Shown here piece by piece: positions 10,178 to 18,704 of a stretch of DNA of 64,000 nucleotides. The notes beneath the pieces are model-generated. The model searched no databases, was not told the origin of the DNA, and saw nothing but the letters and a program-made list of their open reading frames with translations. The stretch's first letter is position 1, and the number at the start of each line of letters is the position of its first letter. A program made the translations under genes and the position numbers. This DNA is from Labedaea rhizosphaerae (GTDB lineage: Bacteria; Actinomycetota; Actinomycetes; Mycobacteriales; Pseudonocardiaceae): contig NZ_SNXZ01000006.1 of NCBI RefSeq assembly GCF_004362825.1, positions 310,001-374,000 of the forward strand, read 5' to 3'.

Positions 10178-11569
10178 TCAGCCGGCGAGCAAGGCCAGCA
10201 ACTCCGCGCGGTCCGGTCCCAGCTTGGGCGGCGGGGGAGCGTCGTCCAGGTCGGCGATGGCCTGCTTCACCTCGGGCCGGGCCAGCACCTCGGGCACGAA
10301 CGCCATGCAGTTGATGATGTCGAGCATCCCGCGGAACGCGTCCGCCCGGTAGCTGGCCGCGATCTGCAGCCGATCCATGTCCGACATCATCCGGCGCACG
10401 CCCCGGCCGTCGCGGGCGGCGGCCATCTCGGTGACGCGGTCGCGGTCGGCGGCGGCCTGCGTGCGCACGAACGGCGTCACGTGCTGTTCGGTGTCCTCGT
10501 CCATGGCCAGCACCAGGGCAAGCGGGTCGTCGGCGTACTCGCGCACGACCCGGCGCAGCACCTGCGCGTGCACCAGGCCGGTGCTCAGCCCGCGACCGGC
10601 CGACGGGTTCGTGCACGCCCACGCGTCGCCGATGGCGACGAAGCCGGTGGCCACCGGCCGGCCGTCGACGACGAAGCGGCGGTAGCGGTCGAGGATCCCG
10701 GCCATCGCGATGACGTCGGAGACCGCGGTGCCGTCGAGCCAGTGTGCGTGCCGCGGGCACGCGCCGAGCACGCGGTCGAACGCGGCCGGGTCGCGCGCGG
10801 CTTTGAGTTCGGTGTCGTTGGACAGCCCGTAGAGGGTGATCGACCACGTGTCGTTGTCGCCGTCGAGCGTCAGGATCGAGAAGCTGCCGATCGCGGTCAG
10901 GCCCGCGGCCTTGCGCACCGGGCGCTGCGCGCCGGTGAAGTAGCGGGTGTAGTACACGAAGCCGCGATCGCCCGCCTCGACGACCGGCGGGGTCGCGTTG
11001 ATGCCGGAGAGCCAGCGTTCGGCCGGCGAGCGGCGCCCGGAGGCGTCGACCACGAGCTCGGCCGGGATGCGTTCGCCGTCGTCGGTGCGCACGCCGGTCA
11101 CGTGCGGCACCCCGGAGGCGATCGAGCGCCCGGTCACCAGCGAGTGGACCCGCACGCCGCGCCGCACGGTCACCCCGGGCTTCGCCTGGGCGTGCGCCGC
11201 GACCACGGCCTCCACCACCGGGCGGCGACCGGTGACGAAGCGCAGCACGTCGTCGCTGTCCCGCGGTTCGAAGTCGGTGATCGACGGCGGCCGCGCGGCG
11301 ACCGGGTCGACCCACGCGCAGCCCGCGGCCGCGAGTTCGTCGGTCAGGCCCGGCAACTCCGCGTCGGCGACCCGGCGGAACCGCGCGAACAGGTTGTGCG
11401 GCTGGCGGAACTGCGCCACGCCGGGGCGGCGCCACGACGTCCACGCCTGTGCCGCGGCCCGCACTTCTCCGTCGGACTCGAGCACGGTGACCGTGTGCCC
11501 GTCGTCGGCCAGCATCGCGGCCGCCGACAGCCCGATCACGCCTGCGCCGCACACGACGATCGATGCCAT
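10178..11569 (-). CDS. FAD-dependent oxidoreductase (monooxygenase/halogenase-like fold)
   Basis: A 463-residue flavoprotein with an N-terminal Rossmann motif (VVCGAGVIGLSAAAML) and the distal FAD/GD motif FVAIGDAWACTNPSAGRGLSTG around residues 310-330, the order seen in PHBH-type monooxygenases and geranylgeranyl-reductase-like enzymes. The lysine-containing WxWxIP motif of flavin-dependent halogenases was not found, so halogenation is not supported. The middle part (residues about 200-290) should form the substrate domain. ATG at 11569 is the natural start. The gene reads in the same direction as the membrane-protein gene upstream, 67 bp away. Substrate and pathway are unknown. Confidence 0.75.
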   Translation of the reverse strand: MASIVVCGAGVIGLSAAAMLADDGHTVTVLESDGEVRAAAQAWTSWRRPGVAQFRQPHNLFARFRRVADAELPGLTDELAAAGCAWVDPVAARPPSITDFEPRDSDDVLRFVTGRRPVVEAVVAAHAQAKPGVTVRRGVRVHSLVTGRSIASGVPHVTGVRTDDGERIPAELVVDASGRRSPAERWLSGINATPPVVEAGDRGFVYYTRYFTGAQRPVRKAAGLTAIGSFSILTLDGDNDTWSITLYGLSNDTELKAARDPAAFDRVLGACPRHAHWLDGTAVSDVIAMAGILDRYRRFVVDGRPVATGFVAIGDAWACTNPSAGRGLSTGLVHAQVLRRVVREYADDPLALVLAMDEDTEQHVTPFVRTQAAADRDRVTEMAAARDGRGVRRMMSDMDRLQIAASYRADAFRGMLDIINCMAFVPEVLARPEVKQAIADLDDAPPPPKLGPDRAELLALLAG

Positions 11570-11636
11570 GGCAGGACCCTTCCCTCGGTGTCCCCTTGGG
11601 AAGAGAAGTGCGCCGAACGGGTGGCTGGATACGCCC

Positions 11637-13463
11637 TTACCGGACGATCAGGAACTTGAACGCGAGTTGCACACCCGACTTGCTCGGTGTGATGTCCTGG
11701 TCACCGGGCGGTCCACCGGCGTAGCTCGTGTACGTGAACGACGCCGGGCACGACGAGCCGCTGATCTGGATCTTCGTGTCGGCCACGCGCTTGCCGGTGC
11801 GCAACGAGTACGCCTTGACCGGGATGGCGATCTTGTGGAATGCCACGCTGATCGTGCCGATGCCGCCGCTGTAGGTGTACGGGCAGGTGCGCACCACCGG
11901 GCCGGACTGGTGGTCGCCGAGGCACACCATGATCGACGCCTTGGTGAAGTCGCTGGTCTTCCAGGCCCCCGGCAGGTCGTCGACGTACTCGTCGGAGCCG
12001 AGGAAGAAGCCCCGGTTGGTGCCCTTCTTGTACGCGGGCGCCGCGCTGTACTTGGCGGGGGAGGAGCAGTAGGTGCCGTTGGTGACCAGCTCCTGGACGT
12101 GGTCGTGCTCGATGCCCAGCGCGGCCTTGGCGTCGCCGTCCTTCGCGTGCTGGGCGCCCGGGTCGTTCGGGTAGCGCTCCACCAGCTGCTGGTAGCGCGT
12201 GCGTGCGCTTTCCCAGCTCTCCCCGGCCATCATCTGATCGCCGCAGCCGAGCAGCGCGTTCGGTTCGACCTTCGGCAGCACCGCTTTGACGCGGTCGAGC
12301 CGGTCGCCCGCGGGGTGTGTCGCGCGCAGCCAGTCGGTGATCTGCGCGGTGCGGCACGCGTCGGGCGTCGGCAGGCCCTTGACGAAGCCGTCGAGCACCG
12401 TGTCGACCATGTGCTCGTGGCCGGGCAGGACGGCCAGCACCCCGCGCAGGGTGAGGAAACCCTTGTCGAAGTCGACCGATTCGCCGGTGGCCAGGCCGTG
12501 GTCGAGCTCCTGCTTCGCGGTGGTCAACCGGGTGCAGGCGTCGGCGGTCTGCGCGCTGCGCACGGTCATCGGGGCGTCGACGATGTGGTGGGCGAACCAG
12601 ATGTCGTCGATGGCGCCCTGCGCCTTCGGGCAGTCGCCGGCGGCGCGCGCGTCGTCGAGGTCCGATTCGATGGAGACGGCGTTCCACCGCAGCAGGGCGA
12701 CGACGAGGATCACCGGCACCGCGACCGCGACGGCCGTGAGCCGTTGGTTGCGGGACTTGACCTTGTGCGCGCCGCGGCCGGCGAGGAACCAGCCGTGCGC
12801 GATCAGCGCCACCCACCAGACCAGGAAGACGATCTCGAACCAGGTGGTGCGCCAGGTCGTGGCCAGCAGCACGAGCAGGACGGCGGTGAGGAAGATGCTG
12901 AGGATGGCGACGACACCGCGCCGCATGAGGAAGTAACCGACGCCCAGCAAGGAAGCGTTGCCGATGGCGGCGGCCAGCGGATCGTTGGACCGGATCCGCT
13001 TGAACGGCGCGGTGACCGGGTCGTTCCAGGTGGGGTTTTGGTACACGGTCTGCTGGGGCTGAGCCGGCCCAGGGATCTGCACCGGAATGCCTTGGGGCGG
13101 CGTGGAATCCGGGTCGACCGGCCCAGCGGGAACCGCAGGCGCGGGCGTGCCGGCAGCCGGTTCGGCGTGGGACACCACCGGAGCCGGCTGGCTCGAATCC
13201 GACGCCGATTCGGCGGCAACAGCGGCTTCGCCGGGCGCCGATTCCGGTGCACTCACCGAAGGCTCGGACGCCGGGGTCGCTTCGGCGGCGTCAGGTGATG
13301 CCGATTCGGCGGCGGAATCCGCCGCAGGCTCTGCGGCCGGTTCGCCGGCTGGGGAACCCGGGGCCTCGGCGCCTTGCGGGCTTTCCGTCGGCGCGGGGTT
13401 CTGGGCCGATTCGCGCTCAGCGTTGTCCGGCACCGGTTCGCCCTGCGGCGACGGGTTTTCCAT
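11637..13463 (-). CDS. Large membrane protein with acidic Ala/Pro-rich cytoplasmic arm, function unknown
   Basis: 608 residues, not assigned to a family. Residues 1 to about 125 are low-complexity Ala/Pro/Glu/Ser (repeats of EPAAEPA, ESASPDA type), probably disordered. Hydrophobic segments follow: SLLGVGYFLMRRGVVAIL and AVLLVLLATTW, IVFLVWWVALIAHGWFL, then VAVAVPVILVVALLRW. The remaining roughly 350 residues look extracytoplasmic. They carry several cysteines and helical segments resembling tetratricopeptide spacing (SWESARTRYQQLVERYPNDPG), and end in a beta-rich part. ATG at 13463 follows GAGGGAA. It lies 109 bp downstream of the ECF sigma gene on the same strand, so it may be a distant member of that unit. 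Confidence 0.6.
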   Translation of the reverse strand: MENPSPQGEPVPDNAERESAQNPAPTESPQGAEAPGSPAGEPAAEPAADSAAESASPDAAEATPASEPSVSAPESAPGEAAVAAESASDSSQPAPVVSHAEPAAGTPAPAVPAGPVDPDSTPPQGIPVQIPGPAQPQQTVYQNPTWNDPVTAPFKRIRSNDPLAAAIGNASLLGVGYFLMRRGVVAILSIFLTAVLLVLLATTWRTTWFEIVFLVWWVALIAHGWFLAGRGAHKVKSRNQRLTAVAVAVPVILVVALLRWNAVSIESDLDDARAAGDCPKAQGAIDDIWFAHHIVDAPMTVRSAQTADACTRLTTAKQELDHGLATGESVDFDKGFLTLRGVLAVLPGHEHMVDTVLDGFVKGLPTPDACRTAQITDWLRATHPAGDRLDRVKAVLPKVEPNALLGCGDQMMAGESWESARTRYQQLVERYPNDPGAQHAKDGDAKAALGIEHDHVQELVTNGTYCSSPAKYSAAPAYKKGTNRGFFLGSDEYVDDLPGAWKTSDFTKASIMVCLGDHQSGPVVRTCPYTYSGGIGTISVAFHKIAIPVKAYSLRTGKRVADTKIQISGSSCPASFTYTSYAGGPPGDQDITPSKSGVQLAFKFLIVR

Positions 13464-13572
13464 TGGAGATTCCCTCGTGACGAAGCGGCGGCAGCGACCC
13501 GTCCAGTGTCACGGGACCCGGTGGGGAGCGGTCCCGGATGAGGCCGATCTGTCCGGTTGCTGCCAAGCTTGA

Positions 13573-14766
13573 TCAGCTTAGCGCGGCCGCCCGTGCACTC
13601 AGGTACCGCCGCTCGGGGACACTCAGCGTCCGCTCCGCTGCCCGTGCGTAGTGCTCGCGGGCCGTGGCCCGGTCGCCGGCTCGTTCGAGCAGGTGCGCCC
13701 GCACGGCATCGACCCGGTAGTGACCGTCCAATTCGGACTCGACGTCGGTCAGCTCGGCCAGGGCGACCGCTGGGCCACGCACCATCCCGAGCGCGACGAT
13801 CCGGTTCAACGTCACCATCGGACCCGGCGCCACGGTCGTCAGCACCTCGTACAACCCGAGGATCTGGTGCCAGTCGGTGTCTTCCGCCGTCGGTGCCTCG
13901 TCGTGCAGGGCGGCGATCGCGGCTTGCAGTTGGTAGGGCCCGATCGCCGCGGTGGCCAGGGTTCTGGTGATCAACGCGACGCCTTCGGCGATGGCGTCGG
14001 CGTTCCACCGCGAGCGGTCCTGCTCGGCGAGCGGCACCAGGGTCCCGTCGGCGTGCGTGCGCGCGGGCCGGCGCGCGTCGGTCAACAACATCAACGCCAG
14101 CAGCCCGGCGATCTCCCCGTCGGCGGGGACTTGCGCGTGCAGCTGCCGGGTCAGCCGGATCGCCTCGGCGGTCAGCTCGACCCGGTTCACCGCGTCGCCG
14201 GAGCTGGCCGTGTGGCCCTCGTTGAAGATCAGGTACAGCACGTGGCGCACCGCGGCGAGCCGCTCGTCGTCGGCCGGCATCCGGAAGTGCGCGCCCTCGG
14301 CCTTGATCCGCTGTTTCGCGCGGCTGATCCGCTGCCCGATCGTCGACTCGGGAACCAGGAACGCGCGGGCGATCTCGGCCGTGGTCAGGCCGCCGACCGC
14401 GCGCAACGTCAGCGCCACCTGCGACGGCGTGGTCAACGCGGGGTGGCAGCACAACACCAGCAGTTGGAGCGTGTCGTCCTCGGCGGGCGGCGGCTCCGGG
14501 TTCGCCGGCGGCGCGTACGCGACGACCGCCTCCTCGCGCCGGCGGCGAGCGGAATCGTTGCGCCACAACTCGATCCGCCGCCGGGAGGCCACGGTGATCA
14601 GCCAGCTCTTGGGGTTGTCCGGCAGACCGGCGGGCCACTGCAAGGCGGCGGTGAGCAACGCCTCCTGCACGGCGTCCTCGCACGTGTCGAAGTCGCCGTA
14701 GCGGTGCACGAGGGCCACGAGGACCTGCGGCGCGAGTTCGCGCAGCAGGTCCTCGATGCCGGTCAC
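13573..14766 (-). CDS. ECF42-type RNA polymerase sigma factor with C-terminal TPR-like extension
   Basis: A 397-residue sigma factor. Region 2 is at the N-terminus (VHRYGDFDTCEDAVQEALL, SWLITVASRRRIE) and region 4 near residues 130-190 (LTTAEIARAFLVPESTIGQR). A helical C-terminal extension of about 200 residues (GLLALMLLTDARRPAR, DWHQILGLYEVLTTVAPGP, AREHYARAAER) follows. This fusion and the adjacent DGPF/YCII-domain gene define group ECF42, which works without a classical anti-sigma factor. The GTG start at 14766 overlaps the stop of the YCII gene by 4 bp. Transcription is likely from the 15172-15205 promoter, whose boxes recur before the second ECF42 operon. The signal sensed is unknown. 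Confidence 0.9.
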   Translation of the reverse strand: MTGIEDLLRELAPQVLVALVHRYGDFDTCEDAVQEALLTAALQWPAGLPDNPKSWLITVASRRRIELWRNDSARRRREEAVVAYAPPANPEPPPAEDDTLQLLVLCCHPALTTPSQVALTLRAVGGLTTAEIARAFLVPESTIGQRISRAKQRIKAEGAHFRMPADDERLAAVRHVLYLIFNEGHTASSGDAVNRVELTAEAIRLTRQLHAQVPADGEIAGLLALMLLTDARRPARTHADGTLVPLAEQDRSRWNADAIAEGVALITRTLATAAIGPYQLQAAIAALHDEAPTAEDTDWHQILGLYEVLTTVAPGPMVTLNRIVALGMVRGPAVALAELTDVESELDGHYRVDAVRAHLLERAGDRATAREHYARAAERTLSVPERRYLSARAAALS

Positions 14767-15134
14767 AGATCCCACGCGCTCATGTCCAGCACGGGCCGCA
14801 CTTCCACCTCGTTGTACTGCGCGTCGGGCATCTTCGCCGCGTGGTCGACGGCGCGCTCGATCGACTCGCACTCGACCAGGTAGAACCCGGCGACGTACTC
14901 CTTGACCTCGGCGAACGGCCTGTCCGTGGCGATGGTCTGGCCGTCGCGCACCGTCACCCACTTGCTCGCCTCCGGGCCGGGCAGGCCCTCGGAGACCACG
15001 AGTTCGCCCGAGGCGGCGAGGTCCTCGGTGCACCGCATGTGCCCGCGCCCGAACTCCATGCGCTGCTCGTCGGTCATGGTCTCCCACACCGCGCGCGATT
15101 TCGGGTTGCTGTGGATCAGGATCAGGTACTTCAC
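14763..15134 (-). CDS. DGPF/YCII-related domain protein, ECF42 partner
   Basis: A 123-residue small protein with the YCII/DGPF alpha-beta fold: MKYLILIHSNPKSRAVWE at the start, AEVKEYVAGFYLVECESIE in the middle and YNEVEVRPVL at the end. Here DGPF is replaced by TDRPFAEVKE. GTG at 15134 follows GGAGGAGAC. In many actinobacteria such a gene is the first in an operon with an ECF42 sigma factor and is a main target of that sigma. A role in detoxification or signalling has been proposed but is not established. The 4-bp overlap with the sigma gene implies co-translation. Confidence 0.88.
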   Translation of the reverse strand: MKYLILIHSNPKSRAVWETMTDEQRMEFGRGHMRCTEDLAASGELVVSEGLPGPEASKWVTVRDGQTIATDRPFAEVKEYVAGFYLVECESIERAVDHAAKMPDAQYNEVEVRPVLDMSAWDL

Positions 15135-15171
15135 GGTGTCTCCTCCGGATTCGTGGAAATTCTTGCACCGG

Positions 15172-15205
15172 GGACGTCGAAGCCGCCGGTACCGCTTCGA
15201 CGTCC
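15172..15205. promoter_or_regulatory. Divergent ECF42-type promoter pair (34-bp palindrome)
   Basis: GGACGTCGAAGC (15172-15183) and its exact complement (15194-15205) surround a 10-bp spacer. Read on either strand this gives CGTCGA-n17-CGAC, matching the TGTCGA / CGAC-type boxes known for ECF42 promoters. On the minus strand it would serve the YCII-sigma operon, on the plus strand the SnoaL-like gene. The same boxes with the same 17-bp spacer lie before the other YCII gene (29740-29766). Confidence 0.7.
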
Positions 15206-15243
15206 GGGGTGTCACGAACCCATCGAGGGAAGGAACACCCCCC

Positions 15244-15687
15244 ATGACCAGCACTGTCGTCACCGACGAGACCCAGGTCCGCGACGTCCTCGCCCGGCTG
15301 GTGACCGGGATGCGCGCGGGTGACGTCGACGGCCTGATCGCCCGCTTCACCCCGGACGTCGTGCAGTACTCCCTCGCCCCGCCGCTGCGCCAGCCCGAGG
15401 CCCGCGACGCCGACCGCCTGGCCGCCTGGTTCGGCACCTTCGCCGGCCCGGTCGACTACGACCTCACCGACCTCGAGGTCTTCGTCGGCGGTGACATCGC
15501 CTACGCGCACGGCATCGCCCGGCTGACCGCGACCCCGGCCGGCATGACGGAGCCGTTCACCTTGTGGTTCCGGCTGACCGTGGGCCTTCGGCGCGACGCC
15601 GAGGGCTGGAAGGTCGAGCACGAGCACCAGTCCGTGCCCTTCCACATGGACGGCTCGTTCCGGGCGGCGGTCGACCTCGAGCCCTGA
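15244..15687 (+). CDS. SnoaL-like / NTF2-fold protein
   Basis: A 147-residue protein of the NTF2-like (SnoaL/DUF4440) alpha+beta fold: an N-terminal helix VRDVLARLVTGMRAGDVDGLIARF, then VQYS and VDYDLTDLEVFVGGDIAYAHGIARL and the closing strands FRLTVGLRRDAEGWKVEHEHQ. The family includes small ketosteroid isomerase-like enzymes and proteins without activity; no catalytic residue set is decisive here. ATG at 15244 follows AGGGAAGGAA. It is divergent from the YCII-ECF42 operon and shares its palindromic promoter, so it is a probable target of that sigma factor. Confidence 0.82.
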   Translation: MTSTVVTDETQVRDVLARLVTGMRAGDVDGLIARFTPDVVQYSLAPPLRQPEARDADRLAAWFGTFAGPVDYDLTDLEVFVGGDIAYAHGIARLTATPAGMTEPFTLWFRLTVGLRRDAEGWKVEHEHQSVPFHMDGSFRAAVDLEP

Positions 15688-15701
15688 GGCCTCCGGTTGA
15701 C

Positions 15702-15742
15702 GCAACCGTGCGGTTGCAATAGGGTTGCAACCGCACGGTTGC
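15702..15742. promoter_or_regulatory. Perfect 41-bp operator palindrome before the MFS operon
   Basis: Arms of 18 bp (15702-15719 and 15725-15742) are exact complements around TAGGG. Each arm contains its own near-palindrome, GCAACCG-TG-CGGTTGC on one side and GCAACCG-CA-CGGTTGC on the other. This is two head-to-head operators ending 16 bp before the MFS start. The ArsR protein encoded last in the operon is the obvious candidate ligand, by inference. Confidence 0.75.
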
Positions 15743-15758
15743 TATCCAAGGAGGAACG

Positions 15759-17144
15759 ATGACCGGAACGACCTTCACCGGGCGACAGCGGGTGGTCCTG
15801 CTGGTGCTGCTCGGCGCGGGCTTCATGCTGTCGGTGGATTTCTCGATCTTGAACGTGGCGTTGCCGCAGGCCGGGGCCGGTGTCGGCATGAGCGGGGACC
15901 AACTCGCGTGGATCGCCTCGGCCTACGCCCTGCCCGCCGCCGGGTTCACGTTGTTGTGCGGCAGGCTCGCCGACCTGTGGGGCCGGCGCCGGATGCTGAT
16001 GTCCGGCATGGTGCTGCTGGCGGGCGCATCGCTGCTCGGCGGCTTCGCCGGGGACCCGACGACCCTGTTGGTCGCGCGGGCTCTGCAGGGCTCGGCCACC
16101 GCGCTGACCCTGCCGGCCGCGATGTCGCTGCTGACCACGACGTTCACCGAAGGCGCGAAGCGCGAGCGCGCGCTGGGGCTCAACGGTGCGCTGCTCTCCG
16201 GTGGGTTCACCGTGGGCGCGCTGGTCGGTGGGACGCTGATCAGCGCCGCGGGCTGGCAGGCCGCGTTCTTCGTCAACGTGCCGGTCGCCATCGTGGTGCT
16301 GATCGTCGCGCCGCTCGTGCTGACCGAGAGCAAGGCGACCGAACGCGTCCGCCTCGACGTGCCGGGTGCGATCACCGTGACCGCCGGGCTGCTGTCCCTG
16401 ATCTACGGCGTCGTCGAGCGCAGCGTGCTCGCGGCGGGCGTCGGCGTCGTGCTGCTGATCGCGTTCTGGGTGATCGAGAAGCGGGCGGCCGCGCCGCTCG
16501 CGCCACTGCACATCCTCGGCCGGCCGTCGGTGAAGTGGGGCAACTACGCGGGCTTCGTCATCTTCTGCGTCGAGCCGGCGATGATCTTCGTGATGACGTT
16601 GTACCTGCAGCAGGTGCTCGGCCTGTCGCCGCTGGCCACCGGGCTGGTGTTCGGCGTGCCGGGGCTCGCGTCGGTGGCCGCGGGGCTGCTGGCCGGGCGC
16701 ATCATCGGCCGGTTCGGCACCCGCACGGTGCTGACCGTGAGCATGGCCGTGCAGGGGCTCGCGATCGTCCCGCTGGCGTTCCTGGGGGCCGACCGGGCGG
16801 CGCTGTTCGTGGTGGTGCCGGCGTTGTTCGTCGGGTTCTTCGGGCACGTGGCCGCGATCGTGGGCTACACGGTGACCGGCACGAGCGGCCTGCCCGACGC
16901 CGAGCAGGGCCTGGCCACCGGCCTGGCCACGATGACGCAGCAGGTGGCCATCACCGTCGGCATCCCGGTGCTGAGCGCGGTCGCCGCGACGCAGGCCGTG
17001 CAGTTGACCGGGATCCGGCTCGCGCTCGGGGTGGCGGCGGCCGCGGTGCTGGTGAGCGTCCCGTTGGTGCGGCGTGGGTTGCGTCTGCGCGTCGAGGCGC
17101 CGAGCACTACGGTCACGTCGGACTCGCTGCTCATCGGAGGCTGA
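15759..17144 (+). CDS. MFS drug-type efflux transporter (DHA2-like)
   Basis: 461 residues with about 14 hydrophobic segments, a proton-coupled exporter in the cytoplasmic membrane. Motif A appears as GRLADLWGRRRML after helix 2, motif D1-like DFSILNVALP in helix 1 and the motif C-type GGFTVGALVGGTLI in helix 5. ATG at 15759 follows GGAGG. It starts an operon with an SRPBCC protein (1 bp gap) and an ArsR regulator, behind the 41-bp operator palindrome, so expression is probably inducible by its exported compound. The substrate is unknown. Confidence 0.88.
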   Translation: MTGTTFTGRQRVVLLVLLGAGFMLSVDFSILNVALPQAGAGVGMSGDQLAWIASAYALPAAGFTLLCGRLADLWGRRRMLMSGMVLLAGASLLGGFAGDPTTLLVARALQGSATALTLPAAMSLLTTTFTEGAKRERALGLNGALLSGGFTVGALVGGTLISAAGWQAAFFVNVPVAIVVLIVAPLVLTESKATERVRLDVPGAITVTAGLLSLIYGVVERSVLAAGVGVVLLIAFWVIEKRAAAPLAPLHILGRPSVKWGNYAGFVIFCVEPAMIFVMTLYLQQVLGLSPLATGLVFGVPGLASVAAGLLAGRIIGRFGTRTVLTVSMAVQGLAIVPLAFLGADRAALFVVVPALFVGFFGHVAAIVGYTVTGTSGLPDAEQGLATGLATMTQQVAITVGIPVLSAVAATQAVQLTGIRLALGVAAAAVLVSVPLVRRGLRLRVEAPSTTVTSDSLLIGG

Positions 17145-17145
17145 C

Positions 17146-17577
17146 ATGGGATTCCCCGACCGCATCGAGCGAACCCTGGAGCTCGCGCACCCGCCCGCGA
17201 AGGTCTGGGCCGCGATCACCACGGCCGAGGGTCTGGGCACGTGGTTCGGCAACAAGGCCACGGTGGACCTGAGTCCCGGTGGCGCCGTCGAGATGTCGTG
17301 GAACGACGGGCCCACCAAGACGTTGCGGGTCGAGCGGGTGGAGGAGCCCGCGGTGTTCGGCTTCACCTGGCAACCCGACGGCGTGCTCGACGACGACCCG
17401 CGCCGCACCTACGTCGAGTTCACCCTGGAAGCCGTGGGCGCGGGAACCCGGCTGACCGTGGTCGAGACGGGGTTCGCGCAACTGGCCGACGAGGCGTACG
17501 CGATCGGCTTCCCCTCGCACACCGAGGGCTGGCCACGCGAACTGGCCGAGCTTGTCGAGTACCTCGATGCCGCCTGA
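17146..17577 (+). CDS. SRPBCC / AHSA1-like domain protein
   Basis: A 143-residue START/Bet v1-like fold. It has the typical IERTLELAHPPAKVWAAITTAEGLGTWFG opening, the VEMSWNDG strand region and TRLTVVETGF near the end. These proteins bind hydrophobic ligands; in actinobacteria they commonly pair with ArsR regulators in small operons. Only one base separates it from the MFS gene, and the next gene starts inside its 3' end. It could hold or sense the compound exported by the MFS pump (inference). Confidence 0.85.
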   Translation: MGFPDRIERTLELAHPPAKVWAAITTAEGLGTWFGNKATVDLSPGGAVEMSWNDGPTKTLRVERVEEPAVFGFTWQPDGVLDDDPRRTYVEFTLEAVGAGTRLTVVETGFAQLADEAYAIGFPSHTEGWPRELAELVEYLDAA

Positions 17578-17902
17578 AACCGACACCGAGGCGGTCGCCG
17601 AGCAGGTCTTCACCGCCCTGGCCGACCCCAGCCGCCGCGCCATCCTCGCGGCGCTGGCCGAAGTCGGCCCGGCCACGGCGACGGACCTGGCCGGGCGGCT
17701 GCCCATCACCCGCCAGGCCATCGCCAAGCACCTCGGGTTGCTGACCGAGGCGGGTTTGGTGAAGGCGGAACCGGGTGAGCGGCGGCGGGTGCGCTACCGC
17801 CTGCAGTCGGCACCGATGCGGGTGGCCCAACAGTTCCTGGCCGCCCTGGCCCGCGACTGGGACAGCCCACTGGCCGCCCTGAAACAACACCTGGACGGCT
17901 AG
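17567..17902 (+). CDS. ArsR/SmtB-family regulator
   Basis: A 111-residue winged-helix repressor: VFTALADPSRRAILAALAE, then PATATDLAGRLPITRQAIAKHLGLL with the recognition helix, and a wing VKAEPGERRRVRYRLQ. The metal-binding ELCVCD motif of ArsR/SmtB sensors is absent, so it probably does not sense metals but a small organic ligand. ATG at 17567 overlaps the SRPBCC stop by 11 bp; a TTG 15 bp upstream is in frame but less likely. It is the last gene of the MFS operon and the likely reader of the palindrome at 15702-15742. Its stop codon directly abuts the fadE23 3'-end remnant. Confidence 0.87.
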   Translation: MPPETDTEAVAEQVFTALADPSRRAILAALAEVGPATATDLAGRLPITRQAIAKHLGLLTEAGLVKAEPGERRRVRYRLQSAPMRVAQQFLAALARDWDSPLAALKQHLDG

Positions 17903-17929
17903 CTACTTGAGCTCGGCGCTTGTCTTCCC
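17903..17929 (-). pseudogene. Remnant of a second fadE23 3' end
   Basis: The minus strand encodes GKTSAELK and a TAG stop, identical in protein to the last eight residues of the intact fadE23 at 18731. It uses different codons: 20 of 27 bases match, and the differences are synonymous. The fragment uses GC-ending codons (AGC GCC GAG CTC AAG); the current gene end uses TCA GCC GAA CTG AAA. It lies 0 bp from the arsR stop, so the ancestral fadE23 probably ended here before the 17.93-18.73 kb segment was inserted or exchanged. Confidence 0.7.
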
Positions 17930-18088
17930 GGCAGGGATCGACATCCTGCTGACCCTCCTCACCGACCGGTGCTCCACCAGGGACCACGCCATCTCGCCTG
18001 CGGGCCAGCCCGCTCCACACGGGAATCAGCCGCTAGATCCCGCCAGGCGGGAGCAGGGGGATGGGTCCTGAGCTGGGGGTTCATGCGG
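17930..18088. repeat. Intergenic segment with one copy of a CACGGGAA-type repeat
   Basis: No gene is seen. At 18011-18066 it carries CCCGCTCC, CACGGGAATCAGC and CGCTAGATCCCGC followed by a GGCGGGA hairpin partner. This matches the core found at 27889-27950 (CACGGGAACTAGC, CGCTAAATCCCGC) and, more weakly, 28060-28110. It is a dispersed intergenic element, nature unknown. Confidence 0.45.
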
Positions 18089-18568
18089 TCACGACCACTC
18101 GGGTCGCACGATGCGTGCGGATGCCTCTCGGATTGGCTCGCTTGGGACGTTCACGACCGCGCCGTCAAGCTGATTCGGTGGCCAGGAGAGGACGAGCACG
18201 ACGTTTCCTGACGGAGGCGGGCTGTCCACGTGGATCACGCCGTTGCACTCGTCTTCAGTGACGTGGCCGCCAATCATGACGTCTTGCGGTACGTCGTCAT
18301 GCAAGATGTGAAGATCCAGCGCTTTCAAGCGCTCTTCGTCTCGGTGCGCCATGAGCCGAAGGTCAAGCAGCGGATAGCGATGGGAGGTCCGGGCTTCAAA
18401 CTCAAGACAATATCGGTCACCCCAACTTCGGAATGCCGGGACCGTGAAGCTTAGGTCGGCCGATTGTATGCCCAGCGTTGGCGTGAAGAGGCCGTAGGCG
18501 GGAATGGGCTTCTGCGTGGACTGGCCCTGAATACTGCTGTCTTCGGGGCCGGGAGGTTCATAGGTCAT
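18089..18568 (-). CDS. Hypothetical protein in a lower-GC patch
   Basis: About 159 residues, not recognised. It opens MTYEPPGPEDSSIQGQSTQK, with a beta-rich middle (ADLSFTVPAFRSWGDRYCLE, EARTSHRYPLLDLRLM) and VVLVLSWPPNQLDGAVV near the end. No signal peptide or membrane segment is present. Base and codon use are clearly less GC-rich than in neighbours, with many A/T third positions, which suggests acquisition. The start is uncertain: ATG at 18568 is used here, and GTG at 18583 is in frame. The gene lies inside the segment bounded by the two versions of the fadE23 3' end, so it is probably cargo of that insertion. Confidence 0.5.
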   Translation of the reverse strand: MTYEPPGPEDSSIQGQSTQKPIPAYGLFTPTLGIQSADLSFTVPAFRSWGDRYCLEFEARTSHRYPLLDLRLMAHRDEERLKALDLHILHDDVPQDVMIGGHVTEDECNGVIHVDSPPPSGNVVLVLSWPPNQLDGAVVNVPSEPIREASARIVRPEWS

Positions 18569-18674
18569 CAGCGGGTCGCCCACTTATGTTGGTAGGTCCA
18601 CGCATTATCCGCGACCTCGCAGTCTGACGATGGCCTGATCTTGAAACCGGGCGTTCAGGCTGCGTACGGCGACG

Positions 18675-18704
18675 GCCCCTCGGTCTTAGTTGGACGCGAG
18701 GGGC
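18675..18704 (-). terminator. Hairpin downstream of fadE23
   Basis: GCCCCTCG (18675-18682) pairs with CGAGGGGC (18697-18704), about 27 bp past the fadE23 stop. It is a likely terminator for the fadE24-fadE23 transcript. Confidence 0.55.

Noticed and set aside
10178-11569. Flavin-dependent halogenase
   Set aside because: FAD motifs are present, but neither the WxWxIP motif nor the catalytic lysine segment was found.
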